Source: Thiopontia sp964415865
GTDB lineage: Bacteria; Pseudomonadota; Gammaproteobacteria; GCF-002020875
NCBI GenBank assembly: GCA_964415865.1
Contig: CAYQBY010000002.1
Span: 49,988 to 113,987, forward strand
Length of the DNA: 64,000 nt
Direction: 5' to 3'
Shown here: positions 38,827 to 49,673 of the stretch, piece by piece
Numbering within the stretch: position 1 is the first letter of the stretch
How the letters are laid out: the number at the start of each line of letters is the position of its first letter
Program-made: the position numbers and the translations under genes
Notes under the pieces: generated by a model
Told to the model about the DNA's origin: nothing
Seen by the model: only the letters and a program-made list of their open reading frames with translations
Database searches by the model: none

Positions 38827-39306
38827 ATGATGTTGGAAGTTGGAACCACAGTCCCGGAATTTACCAAACCAGACCAAAATGGTGAGACCAAGAGCTTCAA
38901 TGATCTAGCAGGGAAAAAAGGTCTGATAATTTACTTCTACCCCAAGGACAACACCCCTGGCTGCACAAATGAGGCCAAGGATTTTCGGGATGAGATTGAG
39001 GCCTTCAGAAAAATTGGAGTTGAGGTGGTTGGAGTCTCCAAGGACTCGGCTCGCACCCACACCAACTTTATTACCAAGCATGAACTCCCATTTACCCTGC
39101 TGGCTGACAATGACCCAGAGGCAGAGATGTGCGAGGCCTTTGGAGTATGGCAAGAGAAGAAGAACTACGGGAAAGTCTATATGGGAATTGTCCGCACCAC
39201 CTACCTGTTTGATGCCAAGGGAGTTCTGTTAAAGGCATACCCCAAGGTTCGGGTAAAAGAACATGTAGAGCAGGTATTGAGTGATACCAGAGAACTTCTG
39301 GGATAA
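38827..39306 (+). CDS. bcp: Thiol peroxidase (peroxiredoxin) Bcp
   Basis: About 159 residues. The peroxidatic Cys is in YFYPKDNTPGCTNEAKDFRD (PxxxTxxC). The second Cys of the C-x4-C pair seen in E. coli Bcp is replaced by Lys; a further cysteine occurs near residue 100 (AEMCEAFGVW). It reduces hydroperoxides using thioredoxin. AAGGAGAG precedes two adjacent ATG codons (38827 and 38830); either may be used. Separate from dsrA by a terminator. Confidence 0.92.
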   Translation: MMLEVGTTVPEFTKPDQNGETKSFNDLAGKKGLIIYFYPKDNTPGCTNEAKDFRDEIEAFRKIGVEVVGVSKDSARTHTNFITKHELPFTLLADNDPEAEMCEAFGVWQEKKNYGKVYMGIVRTTYLFDAKGVLLKAYPKVRVKEHVEQVLSDTRELLG

Positions 39307-39338
39307 AGAAACTCCCGCACAACTCTGTGGTGAAATAA

Positions 39339-40031
39339 TTATAGCGACAACAGTTCTTTCACAAACGGGATAGTGATTCTGCGCTGTGCAATCAAGGTCT
39401 GCTCATCAAGTCGATCAAGCAACGAGAAGAGCGTGTGAAAATCCCTGGAAGTACGACTCATCAGAAAGGTAACCACATCATCTCCCATCTCCATACCTCT
39501 GGATGCTGCTCTCTCCTGCAGCACCTGCCACTTCTCCCTATCCTCTAGCGGATTAAGATGCTCCACAACACCCTCACCAACTCTTGAGCGCAGATCTGGA
39601 ATCTGAAAATCAAGCTCTGCAAGCGGTCCGTTGGCAGTAATCAAAACATGATTATTGCTATCACGCAGCGCATTCAACAGATGAAACAGGGCCTCCTCCC
39701 ATGCTTTATCACCAATAATTGCATCCAGGTCATCCAGTGCAACCAAATCATATTGACCCACTCCATCCAGCGCTGATGCCCCCTGCTCATACAATGTTTT
39801 GAGTGGCAAGACAATTGCCCGCCCTTGACCTGAACCAAGAAGGTTACAGGCGGCATGCAGTAGATGACTCTTCCCTACCCCATTACCTCCCCAAAGATAC
39901 AATAAATGAGGCCCATCTCCAGATGCCATCGCCTGCAGTAGCGCAACTACAGTAGAATCCTGGGAGATATGAAAGTTATCAAATGAGGCCCGCTCCTGTA
40001 GTGAAAGCGAGAGCGGAATCTGCCTATCCAA
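39339..40031 (-). CDS. hda: DnaA regulatory inactivator Hda
   Basis: About 230 residues homologous to the ATPase domain of DnaA: YLWGGNGVGKSHLLHAAC (Walker A), LVALDDLDAI (Walker B), ITANGPLAELDFQIPDLRSRV and a C-terminal helical lid. The N-terminus LDRQIPLSLSLQ carries the QIPLSL clamp-binding motif. With the beta clamp it stimulates DnaA ATP hydrolysis. TTG 40031 is the probable start, placing the clamp motif at the very N-terminus and overlapping pgsA by 8 bp; an ATG at 40085 would lie well inside pgsA. Confidence 0.92.
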   Translation of the reverse strand: MDRQIPLSLSLQERASFDNFHISQDSTVVALLQAMASGDGPHLLYLWGGNGVGKSHLLHAACNLLGSGQGRAIVLPLKTLYEQGASALDGVGQYDLVALDDLDAIIGDKAWEEALFHLLNALRDSNNHVLITANGPLAELDFQIPDLRSRVGEGVVEHLNPLEDREKWQVLQERAASRGMEMGDDVVTFLMSRTSRDFHTLFSLLDRLDEQTLIAQRRITIPFVKELLSL

Positions 40032-40578
40032 GATACTTCTTCCTGTAGGCACTCCACCCCCAGGTCCAGACATAATCTGCACCACTCATCACTGTTGTGG
40101 TGAGAACAACATAGGTTGAAAAGATAATCACCTCTGCACTAACCCCACCAAAGGCCTGACTCATAACAATACCTAATACATAAGATATCTGTACAAACGT
40201 ATTGATTTTACTGACAATGCTTGGTGACATATCGTATTCACCAACCATGTAGTGGTAGACTGTTCCCCCTGCCACAATCAATAGATCACGCAGCACAATG
40301 ATTACTACCAACCACACAGGAATCAACCCCAACCAGGCCAGCATTACGGTTGTAGAGACCAGCAACAACTTGTCTGCCAATGGATCCAGAATAGATCCAA
40401 GCCGGCTCTGCCATCCCATCCTCTTGGCCAGAAATCCATCAAGACCATCACTCATACCTGCAAAGGCGAACAGATACAAGGTTTCAAGAAAGAAACCGTT
40501 CTCCAGCAGCCAGATGATGGGGACAACCAACAGCATCCGCAGCATAGTGATGAGATTTGGAATATCACGTCGATCCAT
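40024..40578 (-). CDS. CDP-alcohol phosphatidyltransferase (PgsA-like)
   Basis: A 184-aa membrane enzyme with the CDP-alcohol motif D-G-x2-D-G-x2-A-x10-G-x3-D-x3-D: DGLDGFLAKRM ... GSILDPLADK (about residues 45-70). About five hydrophobic helices. Starts MDRRDIPNLITMLRM like PgsA, which makes phosphatidylglycerol phosphate; cardiolipin or other phospholipid synthases of the same family are possible. Pairs with hda as in related Gammaproteobacteria. Confidence 0.9.
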   Translation of the reverse strand: MDRRDIPNLITMLRMLLVVPIIWLLENGFFLETLYLFAFAGMSDGLDGFLAKRMGWQSRLGSILDPLADKLLLVSTTVMLAWLGLIPVWLVVIIVLRDLLIVAGGTVYHYMVGEYDMSPSIVSKINTFVQISYVLGIVMSQAFGGVSAEVIIFSTYVVLTTTVMSGADYVWTWGWSAYRKKYLG

Positions 40579-40639
40579 AATCCGGTAGAATACCTTGTTT
40601 TCAATCTAGCGACCTCATAAAGACCCATCAAGATTCATA

Positions 40640-41686
40640 ATGACTTCGAAAAAATCTTTAAGCTATAGTGATGCAGGCGTAGATATCGATGCCGGCAACG
40701 ACCTGATAGAACAGATCAAACCTCTGGCAGCACGAACAAACAGACCAGGTGTTATGGCAGGGCTAGGTGGTTTTGGAGCTCTCTTCGAGATTCCTCTGGA
40801 CCGTTACAAAAACCCACTACTGGTTTCTGGTACCGATGGAGTTGGCACCAAGTTGCGCCTGGCGATGCAGCTGGAGAAACATGACACCATCGGTATCGAC
40901 CTGGTTGCCATGTGTGTAAATGACCTGATTGTGCAGGGGGCAGAACCACTCTTCTTTCTCGATTACTACGCAACAGGAAAGCTGGATAGAGAGACCGCTG
41001 TATCCGTTGTAGATGGCATTGCAACCGGTTGCGAACAGGCTGGTGCCGCTCTCATTGGTGGTGAGACAGCTGAGATGCCAGGCATGTACAGTGAGGGAGA
41101 TTATGATCTGGCTGGGTTTAGTGTTGGCATTGTAGAGAAGAGCGAGGTAATTGATGGCTCTAAAGTGAAGGCTGGTGATGTACTGATTGGTATGCGCTCA
41201 TCTGGTCCCCACTCCAACGGCTACTCTCTGGTACGCAAGATCATTGAGGTCAGCAACGCTGATCTTAAAGAAGAGCTGGACGGAAAACCTCTGGGAGAAC
41301 GACTCCTGGAACCAACAAGAATTTATGTAAAACCTCTGCTGGAACTTGCAAAACAGGTTCCAGTACACGCACTGGCACATATCACTGGCGGCGGCCTTAC
41401 CGAGAACATCCCCCGGGTACTGCCAAAATCCACCACAGCCATGATTGAGAAAAACTCATGGGAGTGGCCTGTGGTTTTCAACTGGCTTCAGGAGCAGGGG
41501 AATGTTGTTGATGAGGAGATGATTCGCACCTTCAACTGTGGTGTTGGCATGGTTATTGTAGTACCTCCAGAGCATGAAGAGGATACGCTCAGAATACTGA
41601 CAGAACAGGGTGAATCTGCCTGGAAACTTGGCACTATTACGCCTTCTGAAGAAGACGGTAAAGAGCCTGAAGTTCTATTCTGTTAA
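40640..41686 (+). CDS. purM: Phosphoribosylformylglycinamidine cyclo-ligase (AIR synthetase)
   Basis: A 348-aa protein with [19 protein letters not shown]-binding [48 protein letters not shown] and [13 protein letters not shown]. Fifth step of purine synthesis. Divergent from pgsA/hda, upstream of purN. Confidence 0.97.
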   Translation: MTSKKSLSYSDAGVDIDAGNDLIEQIKPLAARTNRPGVMAGLGGFGALFEIPLDRYKNPLLVSGTDGVGTKLRLAMQLEKHDTIGIDLVAMCVNDLIVQGAEPLFFLDYYATGKLDRETAVSVVDGIATGCEQAGAALIGGETAEMPGMYSEGDYDLAGFSVGIVEKSEVIDGSKVKAGDVLIGMRSSGPHSNGYSLVRKIIEVSNADLKEELDGKPLGERLLEPTRIYVKPLLELAKQVPVHALAHITGGGLTENIPRVLPKSTTAMIEKNSWEWPVVFNWLQEQGNVVDEEMIRTFNCGVGMVIVVPPEHEEDTLRILTEQGESAWKLGTITPSEEDGKEPEVLFC

Positions 41687-41724
41687 TTCCCAGGGTCACT
41701 GATAGGTCATATTCCTGACAGATT

Positions 41725-42381
41725 ATGAGCAACACACCAATCTCAGTTGTTGTTCTTATTTCCGGCAGAGGCAGCAATCTGCAGGCACTTGTCAGCTCAC
41801 AACAGGCCGGGGAATTAAATGTCCGATTTGCGGCTGTTGTAAGTAATAGGTCAGATGCCGCTGGACTCACTTTTGCTGATCTCAACAACATTCCAACAAC
41901 TGTGGTTGACCACACCGAGTTTAGTGATCGTTTAAATTATGACCATGCATTGATTGATGAGATTGAACGATATCAACCAGACCTTATTATTCTGGCTGGT
42001 TTTATGCGCATACTCTCTACCGAGTTTGTACGCCACTACCATGGAAGATTGATCAATATTCACCCCTCCCTACTCCCCCACTTTAAAGGTATGCATACAC
42101 ACCAGCAGGCGCTGGATGCTGGCGCAACCGAGCATGGTGCAAGCGTCCATTATGTGACCGATGAGTTGGATGGTGGACCGGTATTTCTCCAGACAAGTCT
42201 GCCGGTAATGGAGAATGATGATGCAGAGTCATTAGCCAGCCGTGTTCTGGAACAGGAACACACGCTATACCCTGCGGCCGTACAGCTCATAGCAGATGGA
42301 CGTATTCAACTGGTTGACGACAAGCTGCTGTTCGATCAGACTCCTCTGAATGAACCAATTCAGCTCGATACTATCACCTAA
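41725..42381 (+). CDS. purN: Phosphoribosylglycinamide formyltransferase
   Basis: A 218-aa protein with LISGRGSNLQAL, the active-site region ILAGFMRIL and IHPSLLPHFKG (catalytic Asn/His/Asp, N in LINIHPS), then HGASVHYVTDELDGG. It uses 10-formyl-THF to make formyl-GAR. Its end overlaps the next gene by 32 bp. Confidence 0.97.
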   Translation: MSNTPISVVVLISGRGSNLQALVSSQQAGELNVRFAAVVSNRSDAAGLTFADLNNIPTTVVDHTEFSDRLNYDHALIDEIERYQPDLIILAGFMRILSTEFVRHYHGRLINIHPSLLPHFKGMHTHQQALDAGATEHGASVHYVTDELDGGPVFLQTSLPVMENDDAESLASRVLEQEHTLYPAAVQLIADGRIQLVDDKLLFDQTPLNEPIQLDTIT

Positions 42382-43072
42382 GATTCTTGTTGTTGTAGCA
42401 CTGTTGTTCTCTGCTGAGATAGCAGCCTTTCCAGATACATTCAGCGCAAAATACACCCTGAGTGGAAAAGGTATGGCTCTGGGAGAGACCCTTTACAACC
42501 TGACTAAATCACCCACTGATAACAGCAACCTCTTCACCATTCATACTGAGCCTACAGGGCTTGCCAAACTGTTTGTAAAGAAGATCATTGATGAGAAATC
42601 AGTTTGGGAGTGGCGTGACAACAATATCTCCCCGCTACAGTACAACTACCATCGTAGTGGCAAAAAACAGAAGAGCAAATCACGTACTTTTAACTGGGCT
42701 AGCAAGAGCGTCACCATCAAAGAGGATGGCAACGAGCAGAAACTAGATCAGCTTCATAGTGGAACTGTTGATGAGGCACTTTTTCTACTGGCTCTAATGC
42801 ATGACCTGCAAAATGGAAGCCGGGATCTAAAATATCAGGTGGCAAAACCCACAGGGTGGTCAAACTACATATTCACCATAGGTGAAAGTGATGCTATCCA
42901 GGTACCTGCCGGCACATTCAAGAGCGTACACATCATTCGTCAGAAAGAGGGGAAACGGACGTTTGAGCTCTGGGTAGCTCCAGAACTGGACTATCTGCCA
43001 GTACAGGTTGAGTACAGAGAAAAAGATGGAACCCTCTTCCGCCTGCAACTCAAAGAGAGCAATATCAGATAG
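42350..43072 (+). CDS. DUF3108 periplasmic protein
   Basis: A 240-aa protein with a signal peptide (ILVVVALLFSAEIAAF) and a beta-rich body (DTFSAKYTLSGKGMALGE, then FELWVAPELDYLPVQVEYREKDGTLFRLQL), the DUF3108 pattern. It is commonly found behind purN in Gammaproteobacteria. Function unknown; overlap with purN implies coupled translation. Confidence 0.87.
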   Translation: MNQFSSILSPKILVVVALLFSAEIAAFPDTFSAKYTLSGKGMALGETLYNLTKSPTDNSNLFTIHTEPTGLAKLFVKKIIDEKSVWEWRDNNISPLQYNYHRSGKKQKSKSRTFNWASKSVTIKEDGNEQKLDQLHSGTVDEALFLLALMHDLQNGSRDLKYQVAKPTGWSNYIFTIGESDAIQVPAGTFKSVHIIRQKEGKRTFELWVAPELDYLPVQVEYREKDGTLFRLQLKESNIR

Positions 43073-43526
43073 CGGTGTTCTTCAGCTCACTCACTGGAAC
43101 CTCAACCATATCAACCCCAGCCTCCTGAAAAATTGTCCTGGTCAGGGCAACGCTCTCCTCCCAGCGGGACATATCATCTGGGATAGTTGTAACCACACGT
43201 GTTATCCCTGTCTGAATAATCTTTGCAGCACAACGGGAACATGGCGGTAGCGGATAGACATAGATAGTATTACCAGTCAGATCAGAGCTGGCAAAGAGAA
43301 GTGCATTCTCTTCTGCATGAAGTACCAGCGAATACTTGGTCTCCCGGTCATGCAGACGATGATCATCCGATAACCCTTGGGGGAAACCATTAAACCCTAG
43401 CGAGACAACCCGTTTATCATTGGCGATTACTGCGCCAACCTGGGTGCTTGGATCCTTTGACCACTTCGCAACATGGGCAGCAAGCCCCAGAAAACGGCGA
43501 TCCCATTTACCTAATTTATCCCCCAT
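43065..43526 (-). CDS. dCMP/cytidine deaminase family protein
   Basis: 153 residues with the zinc deaminase motifs HAEENAL (His ligand and catalytic Glu, about 80-86) and PPCSRCAAKII (PCxxC). DPSTQVGAVI and GFNGFPQG are as in dCMP deaminase (ComEB-like). Probably deaminates dCMP to dUMP. The start is one base from the mrp stop. Confidence 0.9.
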   Translation of the reverse strand: MGDKLGKWDRRFLGLAAHVAKWSKDPSTQVGAVIANDKRVVSLGFNGFPQGLSDDHRLHDRETKYSLVLHAEENALLFASSDLTGNTIYVYPLPPCSRCAAKIIQTGITRVVTTIPDDMSRWEESVALTRTIFQEAGVDMVEVPVSELKNTAI

Positions 43527-44614
43527 TACTGAATCACAATATTCGGGAACTTGGCTGTGAAATCCTTCTTCTGCTGTGCCAGTTTAGCTGCAGCACTGCG
43601 AGCAATCTCACGATAGATACCAGCAATCTGTCCCTCTGGATCTGCCACAACTGTTGGTTTTCCGTTATCTGTATCGCTACGGATAGCCTTGTCCAGCGGC
43701 AGTCCACCGAGGAAATCAACATGCCCCTCTTCAGCCATACGCCGTCCACCGCCCTCTGCAAAGATATGCTCTTCATGACCACAGTTTGAGCAGATATGGA
43801 TGCTCATATTCTCCACAACCCCAAGAACCGGCACCTCAACCTTCTCGAACATCTTCAACCCCTTGACCGCATCCAGCAGAGCGATATCCTGAGGTGTGGT
43901 AACAATAATGGCACCGCTAACCGGGATTTTCTGCGCCAGTGTCAACTGGGTATCACCAGTACCTGGTGGTAGATCGATAACCAGATAGTCAATGTCTTCC
44001 CATTGCGTATCCTTCAACAACTGCTCCAGGGCCTGCGTGACCATAGGGCCTCGCCAGATCATAGGGGTATCTTCCTCAACCAGATATCCTATTGACATAG
44101 ACTGTAGATCGTACGATTTAATCGGCATAAGAGTCTTGCCATCAGGAGACTCTGGCTTGGCTCCGTGGGCACCCAACATGCGAGGCTGACTTGGACCATA
44201 AATATCTGCATCAAGCACTCCAACATTGGCACCCTCTGCGGAGAGCGCTAGTGCCAGGTTCACTGCGGTTGTGGATTTACCCACACCACCCTTGCCTGAG
44301 GCAACTGCAATAATATTCTTTACCCCATCAACCGCTTGAACACCCTTCTGAACAGCGTGAGATACAATATTCCACTCTACATTCACTGTTGATGCAGATA
44401 CCCCATCCACTGCATTGACCTTCTCGGATATGGCATTACTCAAGGTCTCAGCATACCCTTTTGCTGGAAAGCCCAACTCAATATCTACAGTCACTTTTCC
44501 GCCATCAATTGCTACATCCTTTACTGCCTTTGCAGAGACAAGATCTGAATCAAGATAAGGGTCGATATAGGCACTGATTGCGGACTCAACTGCCTCGCGG
44601 GTCACTTCAGACAT
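43526..44614 (-). CDS. mrp: Iron-sulfur cluster carrier protein Mrp/ApbC
   Basis: A 362-aa protein: N-terminal DUF59/MIP18 domain (about 5-80) and ParA-like ATPase with the deviant Walker A ASGKGGVGKST (105-115). ICSNCGHEE near residue 277 supplies the CxxC that binds the bridging cluster between two monomers. It transfers [4Fe-4S] clusters to apo-proteins. Divergent from metG, the usual gammaproteobacterial arrangement. The 257-bp space between them holds no gene; a small repeat GTTATT/AATAAC (about 44709-44724) is visible. Confidence 0.95.
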   Translation of the reverse strand: MSEVTREAVESAISAYIDPYLDSDLVSAKAVKDVAIDGGKVTVDIELGFPAKGYAETLSNAISEKVNAVDGVSASTVNVEWNIVSHAVQKGVQAVDGVKNIIAVASGKGGVGKSTTAVNLALALSAEGANVGVLDADIYGPSQPRMLGAHGAKPESPDGKTLMPIKSYDLQSMSIGYLVEEDTPMIWRGPMVTQALEQLLKDTQWEDIDYLVIDLPPGTGDTQLTLAQKIPVSGAIIVTTPQDIALLDAVKGLKMFEKVEVPVLGVVENMSIHICSNCGHEEHIFAEGGGRRMAEEGHVDFLGGLPLDKAIRSDTDNGKPTVVADPEGQIAGIYREIARSAAAKLAQQKKDFTAKFPNIVIQ

Positions 44615-44871
44615 GGTAAAACTCCAAATTTATTTTGATTTAACAGAATTTGCTGATGTTAGCATATTCACCCTATTCAAGAGAACAAATAGTTGATAAT
44701 TTTTGTTGGTTATTAGGCAATAACTATCGTACAGTTGCGGGAGTGATTCTTCGAGTACCATATAGTGCAAAAGCATGTGTAGTTTGGTTACTAATTGGTT
44801 AAAATTAGCGGCTTACATCAATAACATATAAAAAGAAAATAACGCCCACTTCACTTTGGGTTTAACTCAAA

Positions 44872-46917
44872 ATGTCCAACTCATCACCTCGCAACATCCT
44901 GATCACCAGCGCCCTTCCGTATGCCAATGGAAGTATCCATATCGGGCACATGGTTGAATACATTCAAACTGATATCTGGGCACGTTTTCAGAAGATGCAG
45001 GGTAATAACTGCTACTACGTATGTGCTGATGATGCCCACGGAACCCCAATCATGTTACGGGCACAGAGTGAGGGAGTCACTCCAGAGGAGCTGATCGCGG
45101 GGGTTGCAGAAGAGCACAAGAGTGACTTTGATGATTTTCTGATCGACTTTGATAACTTTCACTCGACCCACTCTGATGAAAATCATGAGCTTGCCACCGA
45201 TATCTATAAACGGCTACGAGACAATGGCTATATCACTACACGCACAATTGAGCAGGCCTATGACCCTGAGCGTGAGATGTTTCTACCGGATCGGTTCATC
45301 AAGGGGACTTGCCCAAAATGTGGTGCTGACGACCAGTATGGCGACAACTGTGAGGTATGTGGTGCCACCTACTCCACCTCTGAACTAAAAAATGCGGTCT
45401 CCGCAGTTTCCGGAGCAACGCCGGTAAATAGAGAGTCGGAACACTACTTTTTCAAACTGACAGAGTTTGAGAAGATGTTGAAGGAGTGGACTCATGGCGG
45501 ACACCTCCAGGAGGAGGTTTCCCGCAAGCTTGATGAGTGGTTTGAGGCTGGACTGCAGGAGTGGGATATCTCAAGAGATGCCCCCTACTTTGGTTTCCGC
45601 ATTCCTGACACTGAAAATAAATATTTCTATGTTTGGCTCGATGCCCCCATCGGCTATATGGCCAGCTTCAAAAACCTGTGTGATCGTGAAGGCATAGACT
45701 TTGATGCATTCTGGTCTGAGGAGAGCGACGCTGAGCTCTACCACTTTATTGGCAAGGACATTATCTACTTTCATGCCCTGTTCTGGCCTGCCATGCTACA
45801 TGGTGCAGGATTTCGCACTCCGACTGCAATCAATGCCCACGGGTTCCTGACTGTTAACGGACAGAAGATGTCAAAATCCAGGGGCACCTTTATCAAGGCG
45901 CGAACCTGGCTTGAACATCTAAATCCTGAGGCACTTCGTTACTATTTTGCCGCCAAACTTGGGCATAGTATTGAGGACCTGGATCTTAATCTGGATGACT
46001 TTCGTGCCAGAGTAAATTCAGATTTGGTCGGTAAGGTAGTAAATATTGCCAGCCGTTGTGCCGGCTTCATCACCAAACGATTCGATGGCAAACTCTCAGA
46101 CGAGTGCAGCGAGCTAGAGTTGTATCAACGCTTTGTTACCGATGGAGAATCCATTGCCAGACGTTATGAGGAGCGTGATTTTGGGCGCGCAGTTCGCGAA
46201 ATCATGGCCCTGGCAGATCAGGCCAACCGCTATATTGATGAAAAGAAACCGTGGGTACTGGCAAAAGAGGAAGGTAGAGAGCAGGAGGTGCAAGATGCCT
46301 GCAGTGTTGGCCTTAACCTCTTCCGTACATTGATGACATATCTCAAACCTGTGCTTCCAGAGATGGCAGCAAACGTAGAGAGTTTCCTTAACGCTGGATC
46401 ACTAACCTGGGATGCCCTGCAACAACCATTAACCGGTACTACCATCAATAAATTCAAACCCCTAATGCAACGAGTTGAAGAGAAGGATACATTAGCTATG
46501 GTTGAGGATTCAAAAGAGTCACTACAGACCAGCACCAAACAACCTGAAACAAAAGAGAAATCTTCTGCTGATACAGTTGAACCCATTTCAGCAGAGATTC
46601 AGTTTGATGATTTTGCCAAAATTGATCTGCGTGTTGCGAGAATCGAGAGTGCAGCCCCGGTTGAGGGGGCAGATCGCCTGCTGCAACTTACTCTTGATCT
46701 GGGTGACGAAAAGAAAAATGTTTTTGCTGGCATCAAATCTGCCTACACGCCGGAATCACTGGAGGGGAAACTGACAGTCATGGTTGCCAACCTTGCACCA
46801 AGAAAGATGCGCTTTGGCATCTCTGAAGGGATGGTGTTGGCCGCTGGGCCGGGGGATGATGATCTGTTTATTCTCCACCCGGATGATGGAGCAAAACCAG
46901 GTATGAGAATAAAGTAA
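44872..46917 (+). CDS. metG: Methionyl-tRNA synthetase
   Basis: A 681-aa class I synthetase: [12 protein letters not shown] (HIGH), zinc knuckle CPKCG ... [14 protein letters not shown] and a C-terminal OB-fold tRNA-binding/dimerisation domain (about 575-681) after an acidic Ser/Thr/Glu linker. Charges initiator and elongator tRNA-Met. No clear Shine-Dalgarno is seen before ATG 44872. Confidence 0.97.
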   Translation: MSNSSPRNILITSALPYANGSIHIGHMVEYIQTDIWARFQKMQGNNCYYVCADDAHGTPIMLRAQSEGVTPEELIAGVAEEHKSDFDDFLIDFDNFHSTHSDENHELATDIYKRLRDNGYITTRTIEQAYDPEREMFLPDRFIKGTCPKCGADDQYGDNCEVCGATYSTSELKNAVSAVSGATPVNRESEHYFFKLTEFEKMLKEWTHGGHLQEEVSRKLDEWFEAGLQEWDISRDAPYFGFRIPDTENKYFYVWLDAPIGYMASFKNLCDREGIDFDAFWSEESDAELYHFIGKDIIYFHALFWPAMLHGAGFRTPTAINAHGFLTVNGQKMSKSRGTFIKARTWLEHLNPEALRYYFAAKLGHSIEDLDLNLDDFRARVNSDLVGKVVNIASRCAGFITKRFDGKLSDECSELELYQRFVTDGESIARRYEERDFGRAVREIMALADQANRYIDEKKPWVLAKEEGREQEVQDACSVGLNLFRTLMTYLKPVLPEMAANVESFLNAGSLTWDALQQPLTGTTINKFKPLMQRVEEKDTLAMVEDSKESLQTSTKQPETKEKSSADTVEPISAEIQFDDFAKIDLRVARIESAAPVEGADRLLQLTLDLGDEKKNVFAGIKSAYTPESLEGKLTVMVANLAPRKMRFGISEGMVLAAGPGDDDLFILHPDDGAKPGMRIK

Positions 46918-46941
46918 TAGACGGCATACCGAGAGATAGAT

Positions 46942-47523
46942 TTGACTGAAATAGCCCTAATCCTCGTCAGCACAATCCTGGTCAATAATTTTGTCCTGGT
47001 AAAATTTCTTGGTCTCTGCCCCTTTATGGGGGTCTCAAAAAAGCTGGAGACTGCAATTGGCATGGGGCTGGCTACCACCTTTGTACTCACCCTCTCAGCT
47101 GCACTCAGCTACCTGGTTAATGAATACCTGCTTATCCCGCTTGGACTCGAGTACCTGAGAACAATTGCATTTATTCTGGTAATTGCAGCTATCGTCAACT
47201 TCACCGAGATGTTTGTACATAAAACCAGCCCCATGCTCTATCAGGTGCTGGGGATTTTCCTGCCACTCATAACCACAAACTGTGCCGTACTTGGTGTGGC
47301 CCTGCTAAATACACGGGAGCAGCACAGCTTTATTGAATCTGCCGCATTTGGTTTTGGTGCTGCAGTTGGCTTCTCTCTGGTGCTGGTTGCGTTTGCTGCA
47401 ATCCGTGAAAGAATATCTGGAGCAGATGTGCCAGAACCATTTCGTGGCGCCTCCATTGCACTGATTACCGCTGGCCTTCTCTCCATTGCCTTTATGGGCT
47501 TTACCGGATTGGTTCATGTTTAG
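46942..47523 (+). CDS. rnfA: Ion-translocating oxidoreductase subunit A
   Basis: A 193-aa protein, six helices, with [20 protein letters not shown], which carries one of the two Cys of the intramembrane FeS centre, and [13 protein letters not shown] for the second. With RnfE it forms the membrane core that moves electrons across the bilayer. Translation starts at TTG 46942; no ATG lies upstream. Confidence 0.96.
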   Translation: MTEIALILVSTILVNNFVLVKFLGLCPFMGVSKKLETAIGMGLATTFVLTLSAALSYLVNEYLLIPLGLEYLRTIAFILVIAAIVNFTEMFVHKTSPMLYQVLGIFLPLITTNCAVLGVALLNTREQHSFIESAAFGFGAAVGFSLVLVAFAAIRERISGADVPEPFRGASIALITAGLLSIAFMGFTGLVHV

Positions 47524-47535
47524 GATGGGTCGCTG

Positions 47536-48069
47536 ATGCTAAGTGCCATTCTGGCAATCACTGTGCTGGCATCTGCATTTGGTGCCCTGCTGGGCTTTGC
47601 CTCTATCCGCTACCGGATTGAGGGCGATCCAATCGTTGAAAAAATTGATCAACTACTCCCCCAGACCCAGTGTGGGCAATGTGGTTATCCTGGGTGTAAA
47701 CCATATGCAGAGGCAATCGCCAAGAGCGGAGCAGAAATCAACCTCTGTCCACCAGGCGGAGAGAGCGTAATGGTTGCACTGGCTGATCTGCTGGACCGTG
47801 AACCGGTTGCCCTGGAGCAGGAAGAGCGCCTACCCAGCATTGCTCTGATTGATGAAGATGTCTGTATCGGCTGTACGCTATGCATCCAGGCCTGCCCTGT
47901 TGATGCGATCCTCGGTGCTGCAAAACAGATGCACACGGTGATTACCTCAGAGTGCACAGGCTGTGAGCTTTGTCTTCCGCCTTGCCCGGTAGACTGCATC
48001 ACCATGGAGCCAATCCCGACTGATATCGATGATTGGATCTGGCCGGCACCTTCGAGAGAGGCCGCATGA
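47536..48069 (+). CDS. rnfB: Ion-translocating oxidoreductase subunit B (polyferredoxin)
   Basis: 177 residues: N-terminal helix, a [4Fe-4S] domain [18 protein letters not shown] and two ferredoxin clusters [12 protein letters not shown] and [12 protein letters not shown]. Takes electrons from ferredoxin. Its stop overlaps rnfC (ATGA). Confidence 0.96.
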   Translation: MLSAILAITVLASAFGALLGFASIRYRIEGDPIVEKIDQLLPQTQCGQCGYPGCKPYAEAIAKSGAEINLCPPGGESVMVALADLLDREPVALEQEERLPSIALIDEDVCIGCTLCIQACPVDAILGAAKQMHTVITSECTGCELCLPPCPVDCITMEPIPTDIDDWIWPAPSREAA

Positions 48070-49673
48070 TAAGGGCACTGCACAAATTTCATGGTGGCAT
48101 TCACCCTGCAGACAATAAATCACTGACACGCAGTGAACCAGTTCTGCCAGGACCTGTTCCGCCCGAGGTTATTATCTCTCTCAACCAGGGAATTGGGGCA
48201 GTAAACAGGCCTCTCGTCTCTGTAGGAGATAAGGTAAAAAAGGGGGAACGTCTGAGCGAATGCTTTCATCCACTAAGCGCCCCGGTACACGCTCCATGCA
48301 GTGGCGTGGTGACAGCGATAGAGATGCGGCCATTCACCCACCCATCAGGAATGGATAATCTGGCCATAGTGATCAAGAGTGAATCAGACAATAACGCAGA
48401 TCCTGTTGCTACTGATACCGTAGATCTAAAACAGATACTTAATAACCTCTCCGCAGAGGAGATTGTTACCCGTATCCGGATGGCTGGAGTAATCGGACTT
48501 GGTGGTGCCGGATTCCCAACCTCTACCAAAATTCGTACTGGTACCAAATCCAGCATCAGGACATTAATCATCAACGGGATGGAGTGCGAGCCATATATCA
48601 CCTGTGATGATCGTCTTATGCAGGAGAGTGCTGATGAGATTATTCACGGCATTGAGGTGATTGATCACCTGCTGCAACCGCAAGAGATTATGGTTGGCGT
48701 AGAAGACAACAAACCAGAGGCGATAATGGCAATGAAAACTGCAGCTGCCGCATCATCTGCCTCTATTGATGTCGTCACTATACCTACACTCTACCCTTCC
48801 GGTGGTGAGAAGCAGCTGATCAAGATTTTAACTGGCCGGGAGGTCCCTAGTGGTGGATACCCCAACGATTTATCTGTTCTCAGCCAGAACGTTGCAACAG
48901 CACAGGCGATTTACCACGCCATTCTGGAGCAGCCACTAACCCATCGCCTGGTAACTGTGACAGGTAATGGTATCGCCAAGCCCGGAAATTATAAGGTCGC
49001 CATTGGCACCCCTATTAAAACCCTGCTTGACAGCTGTTTTATTAATGATGAGCCAGTAGAGATAACGGTTGGTGGGCCAATGATGGGCTTCAAGCTCCAG
49101 ACCGCAGATAGCCCAATCATCAAAACCGTCAACTGCCTGATTGTACAAAAAAGCTCTGCACTACCAACCCCTCCAGAAATACGCAACTGCATCCGCTGCG
49201 CTGCCTGTAGTGATGCTTGTCCTGCCTCTCTGCTTCCCCAACAACTATATTGGGCATCGCAGTCACGAGATTTCGATAAGACAGGAGAGCTGCATATTTT
49301 TGACTGTATCGAGTGTGGCTGCTGCAACCATGTATGTCCAAGCAATATTCCTCTGGTGGACTACTACCGCCACGCTAAAGGGGTGCTGCGTACCCAGCAG
49401 AGAGAGAAGGGGAAATCTGAGGAGGCTCGCAAACGCCATGAATTCCGTGATGCCCGTCTACTCAGAGAGAAAGAGGAGAAGGCAAAAAAACTGGCCGCAA
49501 AACGTGCTGCACTGAAGGCAAAGAAGAATAAAGATAGCGAAAAAAGTGGTGATGACAGCACCAAAAAAGAGGCCATCCGTGCTGCTATTGAGAGGGCAAA
49601 AGCCAAAAAGATGGCAAACAGTGCATCAGCAAAAGCAAGCAATGAGGATGGAGCAGACGATGACCAGGATTAA
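48066..49673 (+). CDS. rnfC: Ion-translocating oxidoreductase subunit C
   Basis: 535 residues: NADH/FMN-binding SLBB module (about 1-350, with [16 protein letters not shown]) and two [4Fe-4S] motifs [12 protein letters not shown] and [13 protein letters not shown] Lys/Ala/Glu-rich C-terminal tail (about 445-535) is typical of proteobacterial RnfC. ATG 48066 overlaps rnfB stop. Confidence 0.96.
   Translation: MIRALHKFHGGIHPADNKSLTRSEPVLPGPVPPEVIISLNQGIGAVNRPLVSVGDKVKKGERLSECFHPLSAPVHAPCSGVVTAIEMRPFTHPSGMDNLAIVIKSESDNNADPVATDTVDLKQILNNLSAEEIVTRIRMAGVIGLGGAGFPTSTKIRTGTKSSIRTLIINGMECEPYITCDDRLMQESADEIIHGIEVIDHLLQPQEIMVGVEDNKPEAIMAMKTAAAASSASIDVVTIPTLYPSGGEKQLIKILTGREVPSGGYPNDLSVLSQNVATAQAIYHAILEQPLTHRLVTVTGNGIAKPGNYKVAIGTPIKTLLDSCFINDEPVEITVGGPMMGFKLQTADSPIIKTVNCLIVQKSSALPTPPEIRNCIRCAACSDACPASLLPQQLYWASQSRDFDKTGELHIFDCIECGCCNHVCPSNIPLVDYYRHAKGVLRTQQREKGKSEEARKRHEFRDARLLREKEEKAKKLAAKRAALKAKKNKDSEKSGDDSTKKEAIRAAIERAKAKKMANSASAKASNEDGADDDQD

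Noticed and set aside
44615..44871. Gene in the mrp-metG interval
   Set aside because: No frame with start, ribosome site and protein-like composition; only divergent promoter sequence and a short inverted repeat.
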